From an uncultured Bacteroidota bacterium (GTDB lineage: Bacteria > Bacteroidota > Bacteroidia > Flavobacteriales > Flavobacteriaceae), in NCBI GenBank assembly GCA_902514625.1, contig CABXRK010000014.1, positions 1-43,174 of the forward strand: a stretch of 43,174 bases of DNA. Direction: 5' to 3'. The notes under the pieces were generated by a model. It made no database searches. It was not told the origin of the DNA and worked only from the letters and a program-made list of their open reading frames with translations. This document shows, piece after piece, positions 18,501 through 26,551 of this stretch. The first letter of the stretch is position 1, and every line of letters begins with the position of its first letter. Made by a program: the position numbers and the translations under genes.

Positions 18501-19211
18501 CTTAATATTATTTATTTCATAAAAACTAGCTTTTTCTCCATTTTTAGGAGAGAATTGTTCTATAATAGGACCATCTATAAATGCAACATTATCTTTATAA
18601 GCTGAAATAATAGAATTAGAATTTATTTTAGAAGTTTTTTTTATTAAATCAAATAAACTTTGATCTTTTTTCTTATTGTCAAGGATAAAAATTCCATTAA
18701 AAATTTTATGTCTACAATGTTCAGAATTCACTTGTGAAAATCCAAAAACCTCAGAATCTGTCAAAGGTCTTTCCAATTTAAGCGATAATTTTTCCAGATA
18801 ATTTATTTCTTCGTCATTTAAAGACAAACCCTGTTCCAAATTATATTTTTTAATATTTATAATTTGAATAGTTTTTTTGGGGATAATATTAATATGAAAT
18901 AAATTTTGGTTTAATCCATTAAATTCATCAAATAGCATTGAATCATAATCTGAAACTTTTGAAATATGAGTGTAAGCTTCAATTCTCGATATCCCTTTAA
19001 TTCCCATATTTTGAGTTATTTCAACTGCATTAGTACTCCATGGAGTTACCATAGTTGATCTTGTGCCTACAAAGACACCCTCAATATTTTCATTATTTAT
19101 TTTAGTTTTATTAAAAAGCCAGATTAGCTTATTTATTTGGTTTTTATTAAGTTTTGAAAGGGTTTCAATAGCTAATACTTCATTTTCAGTATCACCAAAA
19201 AAAATTATCAT
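15564..19211 (-). CDS. purL: Phosphoribosylformylglycinamidine synthase, single-chain large form
   Basis: A 1215-residue enzyme for the fourth step of purine synthesis, converting FGAR and glutamine to FGAM with ATP. Its length shows the fused form, with synthetase and glutaminase in one chain instead of separate PurS/PurL/PurQ. Visible are EVFGFSQVNSEHCRHKIFNG, the ATP-site segment around ETHNFPTTVEPFNGAATG (near residue 245), IHDHGAGGHLNCL, and a C-terminal class I glutaminase with the nucleophile in GVCNGCQ (near residue 1063) and the PHLERSTFPWNW end. The start MIIFFGD is the first Met and has a 148-base gap upstream. No TAnnTTTG element was found in that gap. Confidence 0.97.
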   Translation of the reverse strand: MIIFFGDTENEVLAIETLSKLNKNQINKLIWLFNKTKINNENIEGVFVGTRSTMVTPWSTNAVEITQNMGIKGISRIEAYTHISKVSDYDSMLFDEFNGLNQNLFHINIIPKKTIQIINIKKYNLEQGLSLNDEEINYLEKLSLKLERPLTDSEVFGFSQVNSEHCRHKIFNGIFILDNKKKDQSLFDLIKKTSKINSNSIISAYKDNVAFIDGPIIEQFSPKNGEKASFYEINNIKSVISLKAETHNFPTTVEPFNGAATGSGGEIRDRLAGGKGSLPMAGSAVYMTPYPRLSDSYWEKKIKKRNWLYQSPLDILIKASNGASDFGNKFGQPLITGSILTFEHKEKNNIIGYDKVIMQAGGIGIGKNDQAHKERPKKGDIIIILGGDNYRIGMGGAAVSSANTGSFKSSLELNAVQRSNPEMQKRVANVIRSLFELPNNPIISIHDHGAGGHLNCLTELIEETGGYVNVDLLPLGDPTLSIKEIIGNESQERMGLIVSKKNTNIIKQIAKRERAPYYEVGVVTDDNHFTFDSSKRCEKAIDLNVKAFFGSSPKTIMNDNKMSNLFSKVNYDSSLLKKYINNVLELESVACKDWLTNKVDRCVTGKVAQQQCVGELQLPLSNCGVMALDFKGNHGVATSIGHSPLTSLINPRHGSINSIGKALSNIIWAPLKNGIKSISLSANWMWPCNNPGEDEKLYQAVNSCSDFAIKLGINIPTGKDSLSMKQKYSDIEVKAPGTVIISAAGECSDIKNIVEPVIKLSGGSLFYIDLTHDEFKLGGSAFSQSLGYIGGKSPTIKNANYFKDVFNTTQSLIKSNIIESGHDIGAGGLITSILELCFSTNNIGLKIDLTNLNQTDTVATLFSENIAILIQSKKDLTSIYNKKNIKCIKIGEVISKPKILIKNHSEKISLSVNQMRQKWFNKSFLLDKHQTKPELALKRKENITKQPLKYIFPKNFSGKLEKFSQNRINAAIIREKGSNSEREMAYAMYLSGFNVKDIHMTDLVEGRETLEDIHFIAAVGGFSNSDVLGSAKGWAGAFKYNDKAKSSLNNFFNRNDTLSLGVCNGCQLFVELELITPEHNKKPKMLRNNSEKFECIFTSVDIKKSKSIMLKGMEGSSLGIWAAHGEGKFSFPLKEDNYEIPAKYSYKDYPSNPNGSDYNAAMLCNKDGRHLVMMPHLERSTFPWNWAYYLEKNKNDEISPWLNAFKNAYNWLSRF

Positions 19212-19359
19212 TACTTAATAAATTAAAATGAATTTAAAAATACGTTTTTTAGATAATATTAAAGCAATCATATTTGATTTGATTCAATAAGTTTTAATGA
19301 TTTTATTCACATTTTTTATATTATTATTTTTGATTAATAGTTAATCATAAAACATCTTT

Positions 19360-21180
19360 TTATAAAGATTGCATTTGAACCAATTTGCTATAGTGATTAT
19401 TTTTTTTGATTAATTCATAATGAGATCCAATTTCCTCAATTCTACCATTTTTCATTACAATTATAGAATCAACCTTTTTTATTGTTGACAATCTATGAGC
19501 AATAATTATAGAAGTTCTTTGATTCATTACATTATTAAGTGCTCTTTGAACTAATTTTTCGGATTCAGTATCAAGAGCTGAGGTGGCTTCATCAAATATT
19601 AAAATTGGAGGATTTTTAATTATAGCTCTAGCAATAGACAATCTTTGTTTTTGTCCTCCAGAAAGTCTATTTCCTCTATCTCCAATATTAGTTTCATATT
19701 TCTTAGGGAAAGATTCTATGAAGTCATGAGCGTTTGCAATTTTTGCTGCTTTTATAACTTCACTTTTTGATGCTTTTGGATTACCTAAAAGTAAATTGTT
19801 CAATATTGTGTCGTTGAATAAGATAGATTCTTGACTAACCATGCCAATAAGACCTCTTATAGAATTAGCTTTAATACTCCTTATATCTATATTATCAATT
19901 AATATTTCGCCATTTTGGATCTCATAGAATCTATTTATTAAATTAACGATGGTAGTTTTCCCTGATCCTGACTGTCCAACTATAGCTATTGATTTCCCTT
20001 TTAAAATTGAAATTGAAAAATTTTTTAAAAGTTCATTTTTATTATATGAAAATTCCACATTTTTAAATTCAATTTTAGATTTAAACTTTTCAATTTTCAT
20101 TAAATTATTGGAGTTTATACTTGAATCATTAGTCTCAAGAATTTCCAGGACTCTTTCAGCAGCAGCATCTCCTTTTTTTATGCTATAGAATGATTTACTT
20201 ATTGATTTTGCTGGAGTAAGTATATTGTATGCTAAGGCCATAAAGGATATAAAAGTAGTTGCATTTAAATTTTGCTCTATTAATACCATTTTACCTCCAT
20301 ACCAAAGTAATCCTCCAATTACAGCTATTCCAAGAAATTCACTTAAAGGAGAAGCTATGTTTTGTCTATTTAAAAGTGTATTTGAAAATTTGAAAAATTT
20401 TGAAACTGAATTAGAAAATTTTTTAATAAATATATTTTCAGCATTAAATATTTTGATTATTGAAAGGCCACCAAGTGTTTCTTCAACAATTGAAAGGAAT
20501 TCCCCTTGTTCTTTTTGAACTTTTGTAGAAATTTTTTTTAAAACTTTTCCAATCCATGAAATAATAAGTCCAGAAATTGGTATGAAAATTAAAACAAAAA
20601 GAGTTAATTCAGAATTAATGCTAAACATTATTATAATTGTAAAAGTTATTGTCAGAGGATCACGAATTAAAAGTTCTAAAATTGACAAAAAGGAATGTTG
20701 GATTTCAATTACATCTGAAGTTATTCTTGATAATATATCTCCTTTTTTCTTATTAGAATAATAAGATATTGGTTGTTTAATTAATCTTTGATATAATTTG
20801 TTTCTAAGGTCTTTGAGTATTCCATTTCTTAAAAAAGTAATAAAATACAATGCAAAATAATTTGAAATGTTTTTAAGTAAAAATAAAGTTAAAATAAGAC
20901 TTATTGATAAAATTAATGCATTGATTGGATTCTCAATTACAGTTTTTGAAATATAATAATTAATAAAATTAATTATGTATTCTTTAAGGCTGAAAATGTT
21001 ATCATAATCAGGAGGGTCTTTAATAATTTCAGTGGTATTAAAAAGTACATCAAGCATTGGAATTAATGCCACAAAAGACAATGCGCTAAAAAGAGCATAT
21101 AGAATATTGAATAAAATATTAAGTAGTGCGTATAATTTATAGGGTATTGCAAAATATATTATTTTTTTAAAAAATTTCAT
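19360..21180 (-). CDS. MsbA-like ABC exporter, fused permease and ATPase
   Basis: A 606-residue half-transporter. The N-terminal half carries about five or six hydrophobic segments (first near residues 10-45) and an ABC_membrane-type domain. The C-terminal half has Walker A VGQSGSGKTT (near residue 403), signature LSGGQKQR (near 508), Walker B ILIFDEATSAL and the H-loop IIAHRLS. It probably works as a homodimer in the inner membrane exporting lipid or another amphiphile. It starts 1 base after the phosphosugar mutase stop, as the last gene of an operon with a glycosyltransferase, which favours an envelope glycolipid substrate. The substrate is not determinable from sequence. Confidence 0.93.
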   Translation of the reverse strand: MKFFKKIIYFAIPYKLYALLNILFNILYALFSALSFVALIPMLDVLFNTTEIIKDPPDYDNIFSLKEYIINFINYYISKTVIENPINALILSISLILTLFLLKNISNYFALYFITFLRNGILKDLRNKLYQRLIKQPISYYSNKKKGDILSRITSDVIEIQHSFLSILELLIRDPLTITFTIIIMFSINSELTLFVLIFIPISGLIISWIGKVLKKISTKVQKEQGEFLSIVEETLGGLSIIKIFNAENIFIKKFSNSVSKFFKFSNTLLNRQNIASPLSEFLGIAVIGGLLWYGGKMVLIEQNLNATTFISFMALAYNILTPAKSISKSFYSIKKGDAAAERVLEILETNDSSINSNNLMKIEKFKSKIEFKNVEFSYNKNELLKNFSISILKGKSIAIVGQSGSGKTTIVNLINRFYEIQNGEILIDNIDIRSIKANSIRGLIGMVSQESILFNDTILNNLLLGNPKASKSEVIKAAKIANAHDFIESFPKKYETNIGDRGNRLSGGQKQRLSIARAIIKNPPILIFDEATSALDTESEKLVQRALNNVMNQRTSIIIAHRLSTIKKVDSIIVMKNGRIEEIGSHYELIKKNNHYSKLVQMQSL

Positions 21181-21181
21181 G

Positions 21182-22885
21182 TTATTTTATTAATCCTTTT
21201 TTTATGTCCTCTATTTTTAAATTTAATTCTGAATTAAGTTTGTTGTAATTTTTTATAGATGACATTTTTTTATTGACTGAAATGTAATATTTAATTTTAG
21301 GCTCTGTTCCACTAGGTCTTATTGAAATCATAGAATTGTCCTCTAGAATAAATCTTAGTAAATTAGTTTTAGGTAAAGTTAGATAATCAATTTTATTTGA
21401 AAGTGTATTTTTAGATTCTCCTGTCAAATAGTCTTCAATTGTAATAACCATTATATTAGAGAAATATTTTGGCGGACTTTCTCGATAGGATCTCATTATA
21501 TTGCTTATTTCAATTAATCCTTTTTCGCTATTTTTATTAATCGAAATCAACTTTTCTTTAAAAAATCCATATTTAACATAGCATTCAATAAGATATTTAT
21601 GTATAGAGGACTTATTATTCTTAAGAAATATCCCTAAATTACAGGCTAAAAGTGATGAAGTAAGCGCATCTTTATCTCTTAATAAATCACCTACTAAGAA
21701 GCCATTACTTTCTTCTCCTCCAGCAATAAATTTTTCATTTGGAAAATCAGTTATCATTTTTGCTATCCATTTAAATCCAGTTAGACCTATTCTACAATTT
21801 ATATTGAATTCTTTAGCCAAATTAAGCATCATAGGTGACGAAACAATAGTTGATGCAATAAAATAAGAGTTATTTAATTTTATTTTTTCACTTTTTCGTT
21901 CAAGTAAAAATCTTGTCAAAATAATCATTATCTGATTTCCATTTAATAGGATAAATTTTTTATCTTCATTTTTAATAGCTATACCTAATCTATCACCGTC
22001 AGGGTCAGTTCCGATTACAATATCTGCATTAATAGATTCGGCTAGAGTAATTGCCATTTTTAGTGATTCAGGATCTTCAGGATTAGGTGATTCTACAGTT
22101 GGAAAATCACCATCAGGAGTAGTCTGTTCTTTAACTATATGAATATTAGTAAATCCAGCAGTTTTAAAAATTCGTGGAATTAGTTTAAAAGTCGTTCCAT
22201 GTATGGGAGTGAAAACAATTTTAAAACTTTTTTTATTAGCTATACTGAAATCAGCTAATTTACATGATGTTTTGATAAATGAATCGTCAATTACCTTATC
22301 TATATATGTTATATTTTTTTTTATAGGATTAAATAAAATTTCATTAAAATCAGTTGAAGTTATTTCATTTGCTATTTCTTGATCTTGCGGTGGGACAATT
22401 TGACCGCCATCTTTCCAATATATTTTATAACCATTATATTCAGAAGGGTTATGGGAAGCAGTTAAAACAATTCCACAGTGAGCTTTAAGTTTTTTTATAG
22501 CGAAAGATAGTTCAGGTGTTGGTCTAAGAGTAGTAAAAATATAAACGTTAATCTTATTTGCTGATAATACGTTTGCCACAACTTTTGATAATTTTTTACT
22601 GTTATTTCTAGAGTCATATGCAATAACTACTTTAATATTTTCTTTGTGAAATATTTTTTGTAAATATTTTGATAATCCTTGAGTGTTTTTTCCAATTGTA
22701 TATTTATTTATTCTATTAGATCCAATTCCCATTATGCCTCTCATTCCTCCGGTACCGAACTCAAGATCTTTACAGAAAGAATCATGGAGTAGTTTTGGTT
22801 TTTTTTGAATTTCTAGAACCTGAGCTCTTGTTTTTAAATCAAAAGGTTTTTCTACCCAAAGAATTGATTTTTCAAATGGATTCAT
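21182..22885 (-). CDS. Phospho-sugar mutase (phosphoglucomutase/phosphomannomutase family)
   Basis: A 567-residue enzyme of the alpha-D-phosphohexomutase superfamily. It shows the four expected loops: phosphoserine loop LTASHNPSEYNGYK (near residue 144), metal loop DPDGDRLGIA, sugar loop GGEESNGF and phosphate loop RPSGTEPKIKYY. The start region with FGTGGMRGIMGIG also fits. The length matches the larger PGM2-like forms of Bacteroidota. It interconverts hexose 1- and 6-phosphates for sugar nucleotide synthesis. Its start overlaps the glycosyltransferase stop by 4 bases, so coupling is likely. Whether glucose, mannose or another sugar is preferred is open. Confidence 0.92.
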   Translation of the reverse strand: MNPFEKSILWVEKPFDLKTRAQVLEIQKKPKLLHDSFCKDLEFGTGGMRGIMGIGSNRINKYTIGKNTQGLSKYLQKIFHKENIKVVIAYDSRNNSKKLSKVVANVLSANKINVYIFTTLRPTPELSFAIKKLKAHCGIVLTASHNPSEYNGYKIYWKDGGQIVPPQDQEIANEITSTDFNEILFNPIKKNITYIDKVIDDSFIKTSCKLADFSIANKKSFKIVFTPIHGTTFKLIPRIFKTAGFTNIHIVKEQTTPDGDFPTVESPNPEDPESLKMAITLAESINADIVIGTDPDGDRLGIAIKNEDKKFILLNGNQIMIILTRFLLERKSEKIKLNNSYFIASTIVSSPMMLNLAKEFNINCRIGLTGFKWIAKMITDFPNEKFIAGGEESNGFLVGDLLRDKDALTSSLLACNLGIFLKNNKSSIHKYLIECYVKYGFFKEKLISINKNSEKGLIEISNIMRSYRESPPKYFSNIMVITIEDYLTGESKNTLSNKIDYLTLPKTNLLRFILEDNSMISIRPSGTEPKIKYYISVNKKMSSIKNYNKLNSELNLKIEDIKKGLIK

Positions 22886-23835
22886 TTTTTTGGTGATAAA
22901 GATGAAATGATTTTATAACGATTAATGTTTGAGTGATTTTTAATTACAAGCTCTCCAACAAATCCAGCCACAAAAAATTGCGCTCCTAAGATCATTGTTG
23001 TTAAAGCGACAAAAAACTGAGGTCTATCAGTAATCAATCTTCCTTTAGTTTCAAAATATAATTTATCGATTCCTAAATAAAGAGCTGCTATAAATCCAAT
23101 AAAAACCATTATAGAACCTATTAATCCAAAGAAATGCATAGGTCTTTTGCCAAATTTATTAAAAAACCATAGGGTTATTAAATCTAAAAAACCATTAGTA
23201 AATCTTGACCATCCAAATTTTGTTTTGCCATATTTTCTAGCTTGATGTTTAACAATTTGTTCTTCAATTTTTGTAAATCCTTTTTGAACAGCAAGAACAG
23301 GGATGTAACGATGCATTTCTCCATATACATTAATATTTTTAATGACTTCACTTCTATATGCTTTAATACCACAGTTAAAATCATGAATTTTTATTCCAGA
23401 AACTTTTCTTGCGGCCCAATTAAAAAGTTTTGAAGGTATATTTTTAAAAATTAATGAATCATATCTCTTTTTTTTCCAGCCAGAAATTATATCCATTTTT
23501 TCTGAGATAATTCTGTTATACAAATTAATAATTTCACTTGGAGAATCTTGTAAATCAGCATCTAATGTGATTATTATGTCACCTTTAGATTTTAAAAAGC
23601 CAGCATGAAGTGCTTGTGATTTTCCAAAATTTTTTGAAAAACGAAGTCCTATTATATTTGGATATTTTTTATTAAGATTTATAATTTTATCCCATGAATT
23701 ATCACTACTTCCATCATCTATAAAAATAATTTCATAGGATAATGTTGTATTCTTTAATTCTTTAGAAATCCAATTATGTAATTCAAAAATAGATTCACTC
23801 TCGTTTAATAATGGGATTATAATAGAAAGGTCCAT
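22882..23835 (-). CDS. Family 2 glycosyltransferase, DPM1/ArnC-like, with C-terminal membrane anchor
   Basis: A 317-residue protein with a GT-A fold domain: SIIIPLLNESESI at the start, IDDGSSDNSWD, and the metal motif DADLQDSP near residue 94. Two hydrophobic segments follow near the C-terminus (FFGLIGSIMVFIGFIAALYL and a segment ending FVAGFVGELVI). This layout is typical of enzymes that transfer sugars to polyprenyl phosphate at the inner membrane. It overlaps the phosphosugar mutase by 4 bases. Sugar donor and acceptor are unknown. Confidence 0.92.
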   Translation of the reverse strand: MDLSIIIPLLNESESIFELHNWISKELKNTTLSYEIIFIDDGSSDNSWDKIINLNKKYPNIIGLRFSKNFGKSQALHAGFLKSKGDIIITLDADLQDSPSEIINLYNRIISEKMDIISGWKKKRYDSLIFKNIPSKLFNWAARKVSGIKIHDFNCGIKAYRSEVIKNINVYGEMHRYIPVLAVQKGFTKIEEQIVKHQARKYGKTKFGWSRFTNGFLDLITLWFFNKFGKRPMHFFGLIGSIMVFIGFIAALYLGIDKLYFETKGRLITDRPQFFVALTTMILGAQFFVAGFVGELVIKNHSNINRYKIISSLSPKK

Positions 23836-23873
23836 AATGTTTTTTTCATATATAAAATTACAAAAAAAACCTT

Positions 23874-24398
23874 CTATTCAGATTTAGTTTTTTTAATAAC
23901 TAATCCAGTAATTAAAGAAATAATAAATCCAAAGAAAAGACTAAATATTATTATAAACATTGATGATGTTCCAGGGCCAGAAAATTTTTTAGTCATTTCT
24001 ATAATATTGTCAATTTCTTGTTGAGTAATTTTAGGATTAGATTCAATCATTCTATCTTCAACGAGTAATAGGGTTTTATCCATCATTTCTGGATCTAAAA
24101 CATTTGACAATAAAAGAAAGAATAATATGCTAAGTATTCCACTAACTAATGAAATTCCTAATCCTATTTTTATACTTTCTGATAAAGATATATAACCCTC
24201 GTTTTTCTTTTTATAAGCTATTTGGGCTAAATAAATTACTGAAATAGCAATTGCAAGATTAACAAGGTTTACAGCAGTACCACCTTGATAGTGTTGATCC
24301 AGGATAAAAAGCATGAAACTAAACGCAATAGCTATTAATCCTTGAAGTGTTCCGTATTGTAAAGAATAATCTGAAATTTTAGGAGGTGAATTCTTCAT
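23874..24398 (-). CDS. DUF4199 family membrane protein
   Basis: A 174-residue protein with four hydrophobic segments: one after SLQYGTLQGLIAIAFSF, a second with VNLVNLAIAISVIYLAQIAY, a third with IGLGISLVSGILSILFFLLL, and a last one ending ISLITGLVIKK. The GYISLSESIKIG element before the third segment and the long loop before the fourth are typical of DUF4199, a family frequent in Bacteroidota. Molecular function is unknown. It is the first gene of a run with a glycosyltransferase, a sugar mutase and an ABC exporter, 38 bases ahead of the glycosyltransferase. Confidence 0.82.
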   Translation of the reverse strand: MKNSPPKISDYSLQYGTLQGLIAIAFSFMLFILDQHYQGGTAVNLVNLAIAISVIYLAQIAYKKKNEGYISLSESIKIGLGISLVSGILSILFFLLLSNVLDPEMMDKTLLLVEDRMIESNPKITQQEIDNIIEMTKKFSGPGTSSMFIIIFSLFFGFIISLITGLVIKKTKSE

Positions 24399-24449
24399 TT
24401 TTTTTTCTTTAAATTTCAGCTAATTTATGCAATATTTAGAAAAATAAAC

Positions 24450-24457
24450 TAAATTTG
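24450..24457 (+). promoter_or_regulatory. TAnnTTTG promoter element (-7) for rpmE2
   Basis: TAAATTTG matches the Bacteroidota -7 consensus TAnnTTTG and ends 22 bases before the L31 start codon. No TTG was seen at the expected -33 distance. Confidence 0.6.
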
Positions 24458-24479
24458 CGAGAATTTTAGAATTTATAAT

Positions 24480-24869
24480 ATGAGACAGGGTATACATCCA
24501 GAGAATTACAGACTTGTTGCTTTTAAAGACATGTCTAATGATGATGTTTTTATAACTAAGTCTACTGTTGATACTAAAGAGACTATAGAAGTTGATGGAG
24601 TTAAATATCCTTTAGTTAAGTTAGAAATTTCTAGAACTTCTCATCCTTATTACACTGGAAAGACTAAGTTAGTTGATACTGCCGGTAGAATTGATAAGTT
24701 TAAAAATAAGTATTCTAAATTTAATGTTGAGAACTCACCTACTAAAGCATCTAAAGAGGAAGCTCCTGTAGCTGAAGCATCTAAAGAGGAAGCTCCTGTA
24801 GCTGAAGCATCTAAAGAGGAAGCTCCTGTAGCTGAAGCATCTAAAGAGGATTCTACAAAGAAAGATTAA
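24480..24869 (+). CDS. rpmE2: 50S ribosomal protein L31 type B with repetitive C-terminal tail
   Basis: Residues 1-82 are a normal type B L31 (start MRQGIHPENYRLVAFKDMSN, later EISRTSHPYYTGKTKLVDTAGRIDKF). The zinc-binding Cys residues of type A are absent, as expected for type B. The family is usually 80-90 residues; here 129, because of an acidic, Ala/Pro-rich tail made of EEAPVAEASK repeats ending in SKEDSTKKD. The tail is likely disordered. The gene is monocistronic, has a promoter-like TAAATTTG just upstream, and ends 16 bases from the convergent lipoprotein gene. Confidence 0.95.
   Translation: MRQGIHPENYRLVAFKDMSNDDVFITKSTVDTKETIEVDGVKYPLVKLEISRTSHPYYTGKTKLVDTAGRIDKFKNKYSKFNVENSPTKASKEEAPVAEASKEEAPVAEASKEEAPVAEASKEDSTKKD
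24747..24850 (+). repeat. Perfect 30-bp tandem repeat (3.5 copies) inside rpmE2
   Basis: Units at 24747-24776, 24777-24806 and 24807-24836 are identical, followed by a 14-base partial copy (24837-24850). Each encodes A-S-K-E-E-A-P-V-A-E in register. The 30-base unit keeps the frame. Perfect identity at synonymous positions points to recent slippage or unequal recombination. Confidence 0.97.
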
Positions 24870-24885
24870 GTTTTAAATTAAATTT

Positions 24886-26508
24886 TTAATTTTCTTTATA
24901 GACATTTTTTAAATGGATTAAATTTATTGGACTCAATCCGATGTTTTTAATGTTCTTTTGAAAAAACCTTGTTCCTTGATCGTAATAAATTGGAATTACA
25001 GGAAGAGTTTCCATTATTAATTCATTCATTTTAGTGTAATATGATATCCTATTTTTAAGTTCAGTAATGCCAAAACTTTTTTCATATAGTGAATCATATG
25101 TAAAGTTTTTATAATGCGTGTAATTTGGACCTAAAGGAGAAAAATTTTTTGAGTAAAAAAGAGATAAATAGTTTTCAGCATCAGGATAATCAGCTATCCA
25201 ACTGGCTCTGAAAGCTTCAACTTTACCATTATTTTTAGCTTGTTTAAGAGAAGCAGTTGGCATCATATTAATAATTACTTTAATTCCAATTTTCTGAAGT
25301 TCTCTTTGGATGAATTCACAAATATCTATATAATTCGGATCGGTTGACAATGTGATTGTTGGATTCAAATTTGTTGTTTTTATGAATTCGTCAACCAGCT
25401 TTTTTGCTTTAATAGGATTATAAGTTATTGAATCTTCAATTAAATGACCAGAAAGTCCTTTTGGAACAAATCCTCTGTCGGCAGGAAATCCAATATGATT
25501 TCTTAAATATGAAATTAATTGATTTCTATCAAAACCAATATTTATAGCTTTTCTTATTTTTTCTGATTTTACAACTTCAGATTTTGACTCTAGATTGAAC
25601 CCAATATATTCAGTATTTAAAATTGGACCTTTTAACATTTTCATGTTTTCTGCATATTTATTTCTTAAATTTCCATTAGGAGTTAATAAATCATCTTTAA
25701 AGGAATTGTCAATGGACTTCATGAAATCTAATTCACCTTGTTTAAAAAGCATGAATTCAGTTTGAACGTCTGGCAAAAAAGTAATTGATATAGCCTCCAG
25801 ATAAGGTAATTTGTTATTTTTAATATCTTTTTCAAAGTAGTTTTCGTTTTTCCTTAGAACTAGTTTTACATTTTCTTTCCATTTTTTAAATTTAAAAGGC
25901 CCTGTTCCTATAGGATGATTTCTGAAATCTTGTTTATAGAAATCAGTAATCTCATGAGGAACTACAGAACAGTATCTCATAGATAAAAGTGATAAAAAAG
26001 CAGGGAATGGTTTTTTAAGGATTATTTCGAAAACGCTATCATTTAAAGCTTCATATTTTTTCACATTGTTTAAAACCCAAATTCCAGGTGATCCGATATT
26101 TTCATTCTTTAATCTATCAAAACTATATTTAAAATCATTGGCGATTACTTTTCTAGTTCTATTCTTTCCAAATAAATCAGAGCTATGAAAATAAACATCA
26201 TTTCTTAGAGTAAAAATATATTTTAATCCACTTTTATCAATTTCCCATCTCTTTGCTATTTCAGGTTTTATATTTAGTGAGTCATCAAGTTGTACAAGAG
26301 AATTAAACATTTGTTGTATGGGCCATATATTTTGAGGATTTCTGGCAAATGCCGGATCTAATGAAGTTATGTTTTTTGATTCATTATATCTGAAAATTTT
26401 GGAATAATCTATTTTTTCTTCAATTGGAGAACAACTCTTTAAAATAATTAGAATTAGAAAAAATATAAAAAATGTTATTTCAAAAGGAAGTATAAATTTT
26501 TTAATCAA
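24886..26508 (-). CDS. Oligopeptide-binding-type lipoprotein (SBP family 5)
   Basis: A 540-residue ABC-type solute-binding protein of the OppA/DppA family. The N-terminus has a hydrophobic signal ending in a lipobox-like LKSC (Cys near residue 30), so it is likely a lipoprotein. Family features are ITSLDPAFARNPQN near the start, LTKP-type repeats such as VFEIILKKPFPAFLSLLS, HPIGTGPFKFKKW and the C-terminal SWIADYPDAENYL segment. It presumably binds peptides or similar ligands. No permease or ATPase genes are adjacent, so its transport partner is elsewhere or it acts otherwise. It diverges from mtaB with only 43 bases between. Confidence 0.88.
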   Translation of the reverse strand: MIKKFILPFEITFFIFFLILIILKSCSPIEEKIDYSKIFRYNESKNITSLDPAFARNPQNIWPIQQMFNSLVQLDDSLNIKPEIAKRWEIDKSGLKYIFTLRNDVYFHSSDLFGKNRTRKVIANDFKYSFDRLKNENIGSPGIWVLNNVKKYEALNDSVFEIILKKPFPAFLSLLSMRYCSVVPHEITDFYKQDFRNHPIGTGPFKFKKWKENVKLVLRKNENYFEKDIKNNKLPYLEAISITFLPDVQTEFMLFKQGELDFMKSIDNSFKDDLLTPNGNLRNKYAENMKMLKGPILNTEYIGFNLESKSEVVKSEKIRKAINIGFDRNQLISYLRNHIGFPADRGFVPKGLSGHLIEDSITYNPIKAKKLVDEFIKTTNLNPTITLSTDPNYIDICEFIQRELQKIGIKVIINMMPTASLKQAKNNGKVEAFRASWIADYPDAENYLSLFYSKNFSPLGPNYTHYKNFTYDSLYEKSFGITELKNRISYYTKMNELIMETLPVIPIYYDQGTRFFQKNIKNIGLSPINLIHLKNVYKEN

Positions 26509-26513
26509 AATTT

Positions 26514-26521
26514 TATATTTG
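26514..26521 (+). promoter_or_regulatory. TAnnTTTG promoter element (-7) for mtaB
   Basis: TATATTTG ends 30 bases before the TTG start of mtaB. It lies only 5 bases past the start codon of the divergent lipoprotein gene, so its -33 region would fall inside that gene. No clear TTG was seen there. Confidence 0.5.
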
Positions 26522-26551
26522 CCATAAAATTAATCTTTTTTTAAAAATATT

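Noticed and set aside
19331-19347. Small inverted repeat (7-base arms) downstream of the ABC exporter
   Set aside because: The arms are AT-rich, the stem is short, and no T tract follows on the minus strand, so a terminator call is not supported.
24875-24892. AT-only hairpin between rpmE2 and the lipoprotein gene as a bidirectional terminator
   Set aside because: An 8-bp stem of only A-T pairs with a 2-base loop would be unstable, and it overlaps the lipoprotein gene end.
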